Positions 46,319 through 59,454 of a stretch of DNA of 64,000 nt are shown in pieces. Position 1 is the first letter of the stretch. Each line of letters opens with the position of its first letter. The notes under the pieces are model-generated. The model had not been told where the DNA came from. It made no database searches and saw only the letters and a list, made by a program, of their open reading frames with translations. The DNA comes from Neocallimastix lanati (nom. inval.) (Eukaryota > Neocallimastigomycota > Neocallimastigomycetes > Neocallimastigales > Neocallimastigaceae), in NCBI GenBank assembly GCA_016946835.1, contig JACVTC010000002.1, positions 520,001-584,000 of the forward strand, given 5' to 3'. The position numbers were made by a program, and so were the translations under genes.

Positions 46319-47102
46319 TCACATCTTTACAGATACTTTATTTATAAATTCAATTTCTTGATTTTTATTATGGTGTAGCATACCATCTTGATATTCTTGT
46401 AAAGGATCTTTAAAAGTATATTTGATTCCCATGATTTGGTGTAGCGCATTAAGATTTAATAATTCATATTCTGTTAATGGATCAGTATATGAATTTTCTA
46501 ATCTTTCATTTAAAAAACGCTTCGATAGTTCATTAATCGAAACAAATTTTGAGCTATATTTATTCGATATTATGTTATAATAAGTTTCATCCTCGAGGCT
46601 TTCAGCTTCATCGCCATCATTACGTTTGATAAAAGAGGAAGTTCGATTAAAAGTACTAAAGATATCACTTCTTTTAATATGCAATAAATTTTTGATATCA
46701 TCATCTGTGGCTATCTTTGAATTTAACGCAATATTGCTTATAGAATCTCTTTTTGATATTACCATTTTTATCTTTTGCAATATAATCTGAAGGTGTCAAT
46801 AGAATAGGTTCTCCTTTCTTATCCGTAGGTCTCACTATAAGGTTAATACCGGATTCTGCAACAAGGCTTATACCTTCTCTTTCTATTTCATTAGTTTCTT
46901 CGTTAACACTATAATGATATCCCTCAACCAAATAAGTAATATCATCATAATCATTAACTCTACCTGGAAACATTTCATAACTACTGTATAACTTACCATC
47001 ATACTTAAGGGTTAAAGCAAGATATATTTTAAGTGTATTATCATTATTAATTATCAAACTGTAATATAAATTATTTTCAAGGTCGGTTACAAGTAAACGC
47101 TC
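46319..47102 (-). pseudogene. unrecognised ORF (orphan P1), one apparent frameshift
   Basis: Minus-strand frame from 47102 (no ATG; preceded by a stop): NLYYSLIINNDNTLKIYLAL, SYEMFPGRVNDYDDITYLVE, ESGINLIVRPTDKKGEPILL, SDYIAKDKNGN. It shifts at an A/T run near 46765 into DSISNIALNSKIATDDDIKN, HIKRSDIFSTFNRTSSFIKR, YTDPLTEYELLNLNALHQIM and ends at 46319. About 260 residues in total. The N-terminal half looks beta-rich with polar turns, the C-terminal half helical and charged. No domain recognised. Same strand and similar base composition as P2, so the two may derive from one mobile or viral-like unit; that is inference only. Confidence 0.45.
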
Positions 47103-48118
47103 TTATCTACTCTCTAATAAAAAGTTATTTTAATAATTTATTATACCTGAATTTAATCAAGCCACTAATAAATTACCATATATTGTATATTCCCTGAAAA
47201 CGTTGCTGATTTTAGAATTAAAAAATAATAATAATTTTTTATTTAATTAATAATACGGAATTACTTAATTCACCTATCCCAATCGATGAGCCTTTAGCTA
47301 TAGAGTTTTTCATCTAACAGCCGCTCTCCCTGATGGTAGGTACTGAAAGAATTTAGTATTCTAATATTAAGAAAATAAAATTTTAAAATTAATAATTATA
47401 AAACTTATTTATTATTGTTGAATAAAACTAATTATTCCAAGTTTTTCAATATCTTGAAAAATCCTCTTGATAGACTTTCCAGATAGAACAAACTCTCTTG
47501 ATGGAAGTAATTATTTTAATAATAAATAAGAATTGTGCAGAAGTGCTCTTTTAAAATGTAATTTTTTTTTTTTGAATTATTATAATAATAATATTATTAT
47601 TATAAACTATTATTATATATAAATAATATATATATAATTTTTTTTTATTATTATTATAAGTAAAAATGTTTTATTATAACAAATAAAATTTACGATTTAA
47701 GTTTCACAAAAAAAAATTTTTTTTTTTTTGTATAAAATTTGTGTAACTAAGTAAAAAAAAATTAAATAATTTTTCCAAAAAAAAATCGAAGTTTTATAAA
47801 TTTTAGATTCCCTTTAACAAAAAAAAAAAATAACTAAAACTATTTCATTATATTATATATTATAATATATAGAAGTATTATGTATTTTTAATATAAACTT
47901 TAAAATAAATATGAATAGTTAAGTTATATATATAATAATATTCTTATTATATATATTTAGAAGAAATTAACTATTTAATTTAATATATTTAATATATTTC
48001 ATATTATAATGAATAATATATATATAAATATTGAATAATATATGAATAAGAAATTATTTCAAATATTATTATTGACAAAAGAGATATAAATTTAATATTT
48101 AATAATTATTATTAAATA
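47103..48118. other. AT-rich intergenic, no gene seen
   Basis: A patch at 47270-47345 (CCAATCGATGAGCC, CAGCCGCTCTCCCTGATGG) has ordinary composition but no extended frame. The rest is A/T filler. Confidence 0.5.
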
Positions 48119-48350
48119 TACAAATATGTTGCTACACATATTTGTTTTATATCATTATTTAATATATATTAATTTCAATATGTTAATAATATTTAGTCAA
48201 TTAGTTGGCCTAGACTATTTTCTAAATATTTTAAAGTTAAAATAATAATAATTATTATATTATTATTTTTTAATTTTGAAATTCAAATAACTGAATTATT
48301 GAAATTGAAATTGAAATTGAATTAAATGGAAATTCAGTTATTATCTTAAC
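48119..48350 (-). repeat. dispersed repeat R1, copy C (inverted)
   Basis: AAATATGTTGCTACACATAT then TTGTT is the exact reverse complement of 32113-32137. Further matches (TTGGCCTAGA...TTCTAAATATTT) follow in the order expected for an inverted copy of 31863-32140, ending in the diverged AAATTCAGTTATTATCT end. It lies on the same strand as, and downstream of, the gypsy pol. Confidence 0.6.
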
Positions 48351-50442
48351 ATATTAAGAGTATTTAATAGGAAATACAAGGTATTTAGTGACACCCCATA
48401 TCAAAATGTAAAGAATTAATTAAAAATATTTAGTTATATTAATAATTAATTCTTTCTACAATTAATAATAAAAAATATTATTAATTGAGATAAAATTAAA
48501 AAATGTAATGTATGATATTGAAAACGAAAATATTAAAACTTAGAGTTTATTATAAGATTATAATAAACAACACTAAAAGTCAAAAGTCAAGAGTATTTTA
48601 GAAATTATTTTATTATAAAAAAATTTTTTTAAAGGTATTTTAAAATATTTGTGTTAATTATTATAATTTCTTATAATAATAACTCTTGATTATTTTTAGA
48701 AGAATCAAGAGTCCTTTTTATATTAATTTGATTTATAATCTTGGAAAATTATCTCTATTTAGAAAAAGATTAGAAGAAAAAACTAGATAGATCTTGATTG
48801 GTGTGTAATTACATCAACCTTTAGTTAATAAGAAAACTCGAATAAGGGAGAAAACTTATTAACTAATTATATATTAATTTATTAATATTAAATCACAAGT
48901 ATAATTAAATAATTAATTCTTTTAATATTTTTAATTAAAAGTCCAAGAAATAATATAATTTAATTATTTCTTGATTAAATAAAATTATCATTTTAATTAT
49001 AATTTAATTTTCCTTAATTAAATAGAATTATCATTATTTTAATACAATAATACATTATTATAATTTAATATATTAATTATTGATAATTTAATTTAATGTA
49101 AATAAATTTTAAAACAATAATATTAATTAATAATTACTATGTGACATAAATAATAAAATTATTCATAAAATTTTATAAAATAATAAACTTTAAATATTAA
49201 TTTTTTAATAAAGAATAATAATTATTTTGAAAAATAATTATAATTCTTTACACAAAAATTGATAAATTTTAGAAATTATCTTAATTTTAATATAGAATTA
49301 AAAAGTGATAATTTCAATTTATTCAAATAATAACTATATAAGTTATTTACGAATTAAAAATGTTTTATTAAAATAACACTAAAAATTTGGTTTATTAGAA
49401 CACTTGTTTTCTAATATTTTATTTTATAAATCTTTTATTAAAATTTATTAAACATTATAAATATTAAAAGTGATTTTTAAAATTATAAAATTAATTAATA
49501 ATAATAATAATAATAATAAAATTTACATGAAATATTTACAAGTATTTATATTTTTCTTTAAAATTTAACTATTTATAATTTATAAATAAAAAGAATAATT
49601 AAATAAAATAAAAGTAATAAAATTACTAATAAAATAAATATTTAATAATAAAATAAATAAATTTGTTTATTATAAAAATAATTAAAAATATTTTGTTATT
49701 TAAATTAATTAATTTTGTTATTATAAAATTATTATTTAATTATAAAATTAAATATAAAAATTAATTATTTTGTTTTAAATTTAATCTTACTATTTTTATT
49801 TTGAAAAAATATATATTATTTCTTTCTTATCTGAGTATTTATGTAATTTTTAAGTGTAATTTATTTGTTTAATTAAGGTCTCTTTTTAAATTGTGATTTT
49901 AATAATATTAATCTTTATAATTTGATTTTTAATTTATTTGATATATTTAGTTAATTAATTTTTATTTTATTTTATTTTATTAAATTATTATTAAACTTGG
50001 CTAAGGTTAGTTTTGATTTTATGTATATAAATTTTCAAGATTTATTAATTTTGTTATTTATCAAAATTGGTACAATGTAAATGAATTTTTAAAATTTAAA
50101 TCTAATTATATTAATATTCACAATAATAAGTAATTCACACTAAAGTTGTAAATTATAACTAAATACTTAAATTCTAATTTATTAATCGTTTATTTAATTT
50201 TTATTAAATTTTTATTTTTGATCAATTGAAATCTCAATTTATATCAATTGTGATTCAATCTAATTTTTTACATTTAATAAAGTTATATGTAGAAAAGAGA
50301 GTGTCTTAATAATTTCTAATTTTATATTTTATATATAAATTTCAATTTAATTTATCCTTTTATGGATTAATTTGATTTTCTATTTTTTTTAGTAAATTTA
50401 GTTGTATTTAATTTTCATTTTTCAATTGGTCTCGTACCATGA
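48351..50442. other. AT-rich region, may include the gypsy 3' LTR
   Basis: No gene. On the minus strand the sequence after the polypurine tract (from about 50442 downward) should be the 3' LTR of the gypsy element, but without a 5' partner its length cannot be set. A fragment at 50221-50240 (CAATTGAAATCTCAATTTAT) resembles the core of repeat R1. Confidence 0.4.
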
Positions 50443-50453
50443 TCTCCCTCCTT
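50443..50453 (-). other. candidate polypurine tract of the gypsy element
   Basis: On the minus strand AAGGAGGGAGA follows the pol stop by about 27 bases, as expected before a 3' LTR. Confidence 0.6.
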
Positions 50454-50480
50454 AGCTTAGACTTCGTCCCTTGAAGTCAG

Positions 50481-53190
50481 TTAAAAGAAGTATGGTACAA
50501 TATTCTTTTTGTGGACATTTCTGTCCATGATTTCTCCGGTTTCAGAGTCACTTAAGATTACGGTGTTAAATTCTTTTTTTTTTACAATTTTCAACGGACC
50601 TAAAAAAAATGGGTCTAACTTCCTCCTATTTAAATAACGCACTAATACTAAATCACCTTTATTATAATTTTTCTTCATAGGTTTAACCTGCTTTCTTCGG
50701 TCACGCCACAAAGAATTCGCGTTCTCAATATTCTGTACAGCTTCTTGCACCCATTTCCTATGTCTAGTAAATTTTCGTATTAAAAATTCTTCCTTAGTTT
50801 CATTAGGCAATTTCCTGTCTATATTCACCAATAGTTCAAAGGGTTGCTTATCTCTTCGTCCATACAATAACTCGAAACTAGAAAAGCCTGTTTTCTCATT
50901 TTTAGGTGTACGGAGAGCCCAAAGTGCAGCAGGAAGTAGTTCATCCCTATCCTTTTCTTCTTGACTTAATAATCTCAAATACTTACCTATCTCCTTATTT
51001 CTATTTTCAACCTTACCATTGGTTTCGGGATGATACGTGGTTGCAGGATGAATATAAATATTATAGATATCTAAGAATCCTTTAGTTTGACTGGATACGA
51101 ATTGTGGGCCATTGTCAATGATTAAAATTTCGGGAATCCCATGTCGACTAAAAACGTCGGTTAAAAACTCAATTATATCACTAGATTCAATCCTACTAAG
51201 TGGTATAGCTTCTAACCACTCAGTAAAGTAATCAACGAGTACTAAAATAAAGGAATTATTTCTTCGAGTCGTTCTTAAGGGTCCAATTAAGTCTAAGCCT
51301 ACTCTAACAAATGGAGCCTCAGAAGGGGTCGCAATGTCTTCTTCATATTTGGGGTACGGTTTTGAGCGAAATAGTTGACATTTATGACAGATTTTAACAT
51401 AATGATTAACATCTCTTGTCATGTTTGGCCAGTAGAAATCTCTCTTTAATCGGTTGTAGGTCTTAAATGATCCTTCATGACCTACATTATGTGCTTTTTC
51501 TATTAACTCCAGTTGTTGTTGTATATCGGTAATGACTTTTCTTAAGCTAGTACTGTCATTGTAATAATCTTCACCTTCAATCTTTACTATTTTGGTATTA
51601 ATAAACTTGACCATAAGAGGTGTGATACTAGATACTTGAATTGGTTCTTCGGTTTGTTTCAAAGGTGCTAGTCTTGATAAGGCATCAGCAAGTACATTCT
51701 TCCTACCTTCTTCGTATTTAACTACGACCTTTAACATACTAAATTCCAACACCCAATTAGCTAGTTGCTTATCAGTTGGCTCTTTGTTCTTGAACATTCC
51801 CACAAGAGGTTTATGATCGGTATAGAGTATCGTTTCAAAATCATTTCCGATTATGTATGATTTGAACTTAGTAACAGAAAAGAAAGCTGCGGCTCCTTCC
51901 AATTTAGTAATAGGATAATTCTTCTCTTCTTTCTGTAATGTTCGGCTAATATAATGAATCGGAAATTCTTTACCATTATACTTTTGTAGTAAGACGCCAC
52001 CTAAACCTTCGTATGATGCGTCAGTCCTTATTATAAATTCTTTACTGAAATCCGGAAATTTTAGTATTGGATCTTGAATTAGGAACTCCTTTAAGTTATT
52101 AAAACTTCCCTGGCATTCTCGGTTCCAACTAAATTCTTCATTTTTACACAACAATTTATATAATGATTGAGCAACTCTAGCGAAATTTGGTATGAATTTA
52201 CGGTAGTATCCTACCGTACCTAGGAAAGATCTAAGCTCAGAAATATTTTTAGGTTTTTCCCAATGTCTTATGGCTTCAATTTTCGAAGCTACTGGTTTTA
52301 TTCCTTTGGTAGTTAACAAGTGACCTAGAACTTCTACTTCTTTCATGAAGAAGTGGCACTTTTCGATATTGATTTTCAATCCATTTTCCTTAATTATTTG
52401 GAACACAATTATTTGGAACACAGCCTTTAAATGCTCTAAATGGTCTTCCTCGCTTTTGGAGAATATAACTAAATCGTCTAAATACACGAACATATATTTT
52501 CCAATTAATAGGAAAAATATCCTATTCATTTCCCTTTGGAAAGTTGCAGGCGCCTTGGTAAGTCCAAATGACATTACTACAAAATTAAAGTTACCAAACA
52601 TAGTGGTAAAACTTGTTTTCTCAATATTTTCGCCTTTTATGGGTATTTGGTGATACCCAGAAAATAGATCGATAGTTGAAATAGATTTAATATCTCCTCC
52701 AACAGGGAATAAAATTTCTTCATTATACGGAATTGCGTAAGAGTCCTTGATTGTTAGTTTATTTAGCTTCCTGTAGTCCACACAGAGACGCCATTTCCCG
52801 TTCTTCTTAGGAATAAGAATAATAGGAGAAGACCATGAAGAATGGGACGGAACAATGAGTCTTTTATTAATTAGCTTAACTAATTCTTGCTTTAATATAT
52901 CAGCTTTAGACTTAGAAAGCCGATATGAGCGTTGTTTAATAGGATGACTGTCCTTTTTCAATTGGATTGAATGAGGTAAAAGATTGGTTTTAGAAAGGTC
53001 ATCCGTACTTAACGCAATTATTTCATCATAGGAGTTAAGAAGTTTCTTTATTTTGGAGATGAATTCTTTATCGGTAATACCAATCCCCTCTTTATAGATC
53101 CTCTCTAATGTTGATTTTCTCTCCTCCTCACTTGTAAAATCAAATATCATGATTTCATTATCATTGTCTTCAGGTCCATTGAAGGTTGAT
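50481..53190 (-). CDS. gypsy Pol (RT, RNase H, integrase), 5'-truncated
   Basis: An uninterrupted frame, nominally from 53291, but codons before about 53190 are a poly(T)-encoded poly-Phe run and AT sequence. Genuine coding begins near STFNGPEDNDNEIMIFDF. RT motifs: SSWSSPIILIPKKNGKWRLC, RKLNKLT, YLDD at 270-273. RNase H: D424 (RTDASYEGLGG), TDHKPLV, DALSR. Integrase: HHCC zinc finger (HNVGHEG...CHKC), D667 (GLDLIGP), D726 (IIDNGPQF), E762 (GKVENRNKE), then a GPY/F-like end (FLGPLKIVKK). RT-RH-INT order is that of Ty3/gypsy. Gag and protease are absent, so it is not autonomous, yet pol is fully open, which suggests recent arrival or an assembly break at the homopolymer. Confidence 0.9.
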
Positions 53191-53191
53191 G

Positions 53192-53216
53192 AAAAAAAAA
53201 AAAAAAAAAAAAAAAA
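53192..53216 (-). repeat. homopolymer (A25) at the truncation point of gypsy pol
   Basis: Twenty-five A residues on the plus strand (T on the coding strand) mark the exact junction between recognisable pol and unrelated AT-rich DNA. Confidence 0.85.
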
Positions 53217-54800
53217 GAAATTGTCTATATATATATATATCATATGTATTGATAGACTATTTATTTTCATTGTAATTATAAAGATAATCAATGGTTACCA
53301 TTTCTTAAGAGGCTTCTGGTAACAAAAGAGAGAAAATTTGAAATGTTGAAAAATGATAGAAAGTGAGCCTGATATATTATATTGATTTAAATTGGATATG
53401 TAGTTACATTGGAGTTATGTATAATTAATAATAACATGTAGTTTCCACATATTATTATTGTAATGAATCTATTGGTTTTTTTTTTTTACTTTACCATTAT
53501 TTTGTATATGTATTTTTATTTAGTATTATTTAAACTCATGTGGCTATTGGAAAATGGAAATGTAGGAGATTGATTCGCTCCAAAGCATGTGTTTATGACT
53601 TTATATAATGAACGGGGAATCTTTTTATAGTCTTTCACTACTTATTTACCTTTTCAATTTAGCTTATATATATGATTATTTTTACAAAAAAAACCATTAC
53701 ATTAGTTAGAGTTTTAAAATATCATTTAATTCATTTTTTTCATATAAAAAATTTTATACATATTGGAAGAAAATGAATTATAATTATTTTTATGGTCAAA
53801 ATAATACTCAACATGGTAAGGAAATGAATTATAAATGAAAAAAGTAAAACAAGAAAAAGTATATTTAATATTGACTTAATATATGAATAAAAAAAATTGA
53901 ATGTATTTATTGTAACTATTACTATTAAATAAATAAAAAAAAAATAATTGAACGTATCTATTATTTTTTTTATTATTGTATAAATATGTATATATTTTTT
54001 ATATTATTTTTATTTTTTATTTTTTAACTTTTATTTTTATTTATGTTATTTAAATACTTTTTATTGTAATAATGTTTTTTTAATAATATACATATATATA
54101 TAAAAAGTAAAATATATTAATAATATATATATTTTTTTTTTAAAAAAAATAAGTTTGAGTAATGGCATAAAAGAAATAGAGTATAAAGCAACCTGAAAAT
54201 AATAATATTAATATTAATATCATAATATTGTTTCAATAAATAGATTGAATTGAATAATAAAAACAGCATGAAAAATTAAATATATTAGCAAAAAAAAATA
54301 TATATATATATATAATATTATTTATATATAGAGAAAATTATTATAATTATTATTTTATTTTATTTTTATTATTATTATTATTTCTTCTTCTTCTTCTTCT
54401 TATTATTATAATTATTTTATTCAACGTCTCATAAAAATATCTGGTAAAAAAAATTTTTTATTTATGCAGTTTATAGCACTTAATCTTTTTATATTTTATA
54501 TAGTTTAATATTTTAAAGGGTTAAAAAAGAATAATTTAGTAGACTGAGGGGTTAATTTTTTAAATTTATATTATTTATTATTTATTATTTATTATTATTA
54601 TTGATATATATATTATTTATTTATTTAATATAATAATACAAAAGTATAATGGAGAAAAGCAGATTGTACATTCATGGTTGTTTTTATGTAGAATAAATAT
54701 CACGTGAATATATATATATATACAAGTTGCACAAAATAATTAAAATGAATGTTAACATAAATTTATACAACATAAAAAAAACGTATTTAATTAATTTACA
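53217..54800. other. AT-rich intergenic, no gene seen
   Basis: Mostly A/T tracts. At 53567-53590 AGGAGATTGATTCGCTCCAA plus AGCATGTG resembles 20727-20755 at the head of LINE-B, so this may be a detached LINE 5' segment. (TTCTTC)n occurs at 54380-54400. Confidence 0.5.
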
Positions 54801-54828
54801 TAAAGCATAAAATACAAATATACTTTAA

Positions 54829-54863
<35 letters not shown>

Positions 54864-55288
54864 ATATAATATGAATAAATATCATTTATTATTATATTAC
54901 ATAAAATTTTAAAAAATAAAAATAATTAATAAATAATTATTTATTAAGCAAATAGGACGTTGTATTTTTTACCAATTTCAATAATATAGTTTATTTTATT
55001 TATTTTTATTTGTTTTTATTTGTACATCTTATTGAATATTATATGATATTCATTCTTTCATTCTATATATATATTATACATTTAAAAACGTTTTTATATG
55101 AAGGAGAAAAAGCTTTTAACGAATCTTCATAAAATATTTAATTCTATCAATAATTAATGTATTTTCGACAAATAGTTAAGAATTTACTATAATTAAAGAA
55201 TTTTTCGTAAAGTATATAAAATTTATTATATTGTTATATTGTTATGAAAACTAATGCTAATATATATATTATTATTTATGCTACAGTT

Positions 55289-55320
<32 letters not shown>

Positions 55321-55793
55321 TTTTATTTTCATCATCATTCAATTTTTTGGTATATTTTATATAGGATGGATATATGAATATAATATCATTGATTAAATAG
55401 TTTTCTAAGTATAGTATTGTTACTTTTCGCAACATATTCTATACGTATACAAATGTTCTATATATGACATACTAAATAAATATTAATCATATATTGTGGG
55501 TATATATTAATATATATTAATATATATATATATATATTTTTTATACATTAACAATATATATGTCTTTAAATTAAAAGTTTAATATAAATTGATATGATCG
55601 TAAAAACAATGTAGTTAGTCTCATTCATAAAATTGAGTTTAAAGGCTTTTAAAAAAATTTTTTTTAAACAGACTCTACAGTATCACATTTTTTTCCTAAA
55701 CATCTTAAAAAGTTAATGTAAGCAAATTATTAGAATTATTTTTTTTTAAAAAAAAGGAAATGGTATATAAAAAATAAATAAAATTTATACATT

Positions 55794-55824
<31 letters not shown>

Positions 55825-55860
55825 ATGTTATTATTTTTTAATATAAATTACTTTTTATCT

Positions 55861-55891
<31 letters not shown>

Positions 55892-56615
55892 CTTTATAGT
55901 GTTTATTTTTTTTTTTTTAATTTATTTTATTGTTAATTTTTTTTTGTTAATTCTCTATAGAAAAATTTGATTCAACTTTATTTTTTATTTTTTTTTTTTT
56001 ACTAAAGTGCATTATTTTTTAAGAAAAAATATATATATAAATTCAAAAAAAAATATATAATATAATCTATTAAAAAGAAAAATTATACAAAATAAAATAA
56101 AATAAAATTAAAAAAAAAAAAAAAAAATTTATTCTCTATAAGTGTCAAATAATAAGAATTTTTTATTTAAATTTTTTTTATATATATTATATTTTTATAT
56201 TTTAAATTTTTTTTATTATTACATCTATTGTTGTTATCATCATAATTATATAAAACTACATTTTTTATTAGTAGTTTATAATATTATATATGTAAGCTAT
56301 TTTTTTTCCCTTTTCATACAATTTATTTTCTAGGTTGAATTATACTTTTTTTAAAGATATATAATGTAAAATAAAACACATTTTATTATTATTATTATTA
56401 TTATTATTTAATTAATGCACTATGAAATTAGAATTTTTTTTTCTAATGTTTAATCAAACATTGTTATTTTTTATTTCATAATTTTTTTTTGTATAATATA
56501 TAATAAAAATTTTTTTTTAATTAATGTACTGCGAAAGTTAGATTTTATTTAATTTTTTTTTTATTTAACAATTTTTATTCTATTAAAAGGTATTTTTACT
56601 TATATAATAATAATT

Positions 56616-56647
<32 letters not shown>

Positions 56648-57209
56648 GATAAAAAATAAAAAAAAAAAAAAATAAAAAGAAATAAAATAAAATGGATGAT
56701 TCATCATTTTTTTAATATTTCCCATTTTAATTTAAATAAATTAAAAAAAAAAGTTTAAAAAAGATTTATCGAAATTATATTTTAATATATTTTATTCTAT
56801 GTACCATTTCAAAAATTTTCATATAATATTCATTATCTATTTCTTCAGATATTTTTATAGATATATATATTTTTTTCAAAAGCCTTATCATCATTATTTT
56901 TAATATTTTTTTTTATCATTAATCTTTTTTTTTTTTTATTTTTTACTTTATATAATTTTTATTTTTCTTTCTTATCAAACATATATACATATACATATAC
57001 ATACACATATAGTTCATTAAATTCATCAAAATATATATATGCATTATATATATATAATGTATTTTTTTTCGGATTTTTTTAACTATAATAAAAGAGAGAG
57101 ATCATTCATCATCCACCATACTATTATTAGTCATCCTTTTAACAAACAAAGAAAAAAAATTTTTTTTTTTTTTTTTTTTTTTTTTACTCTATCACAGTAC
57201 ATTTTAATT

Positions 57210-57260
<51 letters not shown>

Positions 57261-58580
57261 CCCATCACTTCATTGTAATTAATAAATATAATTAAATATA
57301 ATAAATAAATAAATTTGATAAAAAAAAAAGAAAGCATTCTATATATATATATATTTATATATAAATTTTTATTCTATAAAGAAAAAAAATAATAATGAAA
57401 TAAAAAAAAAATAAAATAAAATAAAATAATAAAAATAATAATAATAAAAAAAAACATTTATCATTAATTAAAAAAAAATTTTTTTTATTTTATTTTGATA
57501 ATCGAGAATAGATAGAAGGATTGGAAAAAAAGTATATAAAGAATCAAATAGTTTCAAGTTTTTATTTTCTTTGTTCCACGTAAAAGATAATATAATATAA
57601 AGAAATAAAAAAGTAATTAATTAATAATAATAATAAAAAGAGAGAAGAAAGGAAAGAAAAGAAAATAAAAAATAATATATATATATTATTTTTTTTTATT
57701 TATTTTCCTTTTTTTTTAATAATTTATTTATTTCATATTTTTTTTTATTTTTAAACTATAAGAATGATTGTAAAATTGGTTTTAAAAAAAATGTATTTTT
57801 TAAAAAATTTTAATTAATTATTTTATTTTTTCTTTGGATTTAAGAAGATATTACTTTTCTTTTAAGGAAAAAAAAAGAAACAAAACAAGAAATTAAGGAA
57901 AAAAAAAGAAGTACATAGAAGAAGAAATAAAATGAAATAAAACGAAAAAAAATAAGGAGAAAAAAAATTACTATGATTTTTTGTTATAGTATTTGAAGCT
58001 TATTATACCATCATTTTTTGGATATGAAAATAAAACTAAAGTAATTTAAAGAATAATGAAATTAAAAAAAGGATTGCATCTTTCTCGATCTTTTTTTATA
58101 TGTAATTATTATTATAGTGATTACAGTGAAAATAAAATCAAAAGAGAAAAAAAAGAAGACAAAAAGGAAAATGAAAAAGTATATTTCTATATATTATGAT
58201 TAATAGTTAAGAAGAAATTTTAACTATGAGATGTAAAAAAAAAATGAAGTAAAAGTAATAAGGAATGAAGAATAAAAAAAAAAAGAATTCATCGACTAAG
58301 ATATATTTTAACAAAATTATATTGAAAAATGAATTTTTTAATTTACATACTTTATTTTTTATACTTTTTATGAGGAAAAAAGTAATAAAAAGTAGAAAGG
58401 AACCACAAAAAAAAATAAAAGTAAAAAATTATCATCTTTTATTTTATGTAATTCTTTCTTTCTTAATCAAAGAGAGAGAAAGTAAAAAAAAAAAAGAAAT
58501 ATAAAAAAAAATTTAAAATTGGATGATATTTATATTTTAAAATAAGAAACTTTTTTTTTTATTAAAAAATAAATTAAAAA
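54801..58580. other. AT-rich intergenic, no gene seen
   Basis: (AAAT)n at 54829-54865, poly(T) 55291-55319, and two T-tracts at 57160-57185 and 57212-57256. No ORF beyond Lys/Phe/Ile low-complexity translations, and no RNA or element recognised. Confidence 0.6.
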
Positions 58581-58586
58581 AAATAA

Positions 58587-58728
58587 TGAAAGATATATTA
58601 CATTAAAAAAAAATAAATTGAAAGATATATTACATCAAGAATAAAAAAAAAATAAAAAAAAATTAATTGAAAGATATATTACATCAAAAATCAAAAAAAA
58701 ATAATAATAATTGAAAGATATATTACAT
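58587..58728 (+). repeat. four spaced copies of TGAAAGATATATTACAT
   Basis: The 17-mer recurs at 58587, 58619, 58668 and 58712, with A-rich spacers of varying length. A degenerate fifth (TTGGAAGGTATTATAATAC) lies near 58775. A decaying tandem repeat; the conserved core in divergent spacers is notable. Confidence 0.75.
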
Positions 58729-58799
58729 CGAATAAAAAATAAAATAAATAAAAAATAATAATAATAAGAAACAATTGGAAGGTATTATAATACAATTAA

Positions 58800-59454
58800 T
58801 AAATTAAATATTTAACGTTATCTTTTTTTTATATATATTTTGATATGAATAAAAAAATAAAAAAAAGGTAAAAAAATATTTAGAAATATAAAAAAATAAT
58901 AAAAAAAAACAATAAAAAAAATGTGATAAAATAAAAAAAAGTAATTATTATTTTTAAAAAAAATTTGAGTGTATTTTATTTACTGAAAAAAAAAATGTTT
59001 TAGTTTTTTTATATTTTTATATATAATATTTATGTTATTTGTGTGTATTGTACAATTAATAAGAATAATAATAATGTTTTTATTATTATTACTTCTATTT
59101 GATAAAAAAAAAAGATTTTTATGTGTCGGAAATAAGAAAATATATAGTATTTTTGTATTTAGTAGTTTTAATTTCTTAGGTTATGGGATTATTCTATTTT
59201 TTTTTTTTTTTTTGATATATTATATACTATACTATTTTTTTTTTGAAATATATTATATATTGTATTATTATTATTATTATTATTATTTTTTTTTAATGGT
59301 TTTTGGGCAATGAATGATATAAACGAATAATTAATAGAAGTTTTTGAATTTTCTTATAAAAATTTTTAATTTTTAAGGGTTATTTATTTATATAATAGTA
59401 ATTAAAAAAAAAATTTTTACTTAATAAAATTTTTACCAATAAATTGAATAAATT
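58800..59454. other. AT-rich intergenic, no gene seen
   Basis: A short open frame at 59032-59313 encodes a hydrophobic, Tyr/Phe-rich low-complexity peptide made largely of TTA/TAT repeats. It is not accepted as a gene. Confidence 0.55.

Noticed and set aside
57039-57337. Poly-Phe / poly-Lys frames on both strands
   Set aside because: Caused by long T-tracts; no normal coding composition.
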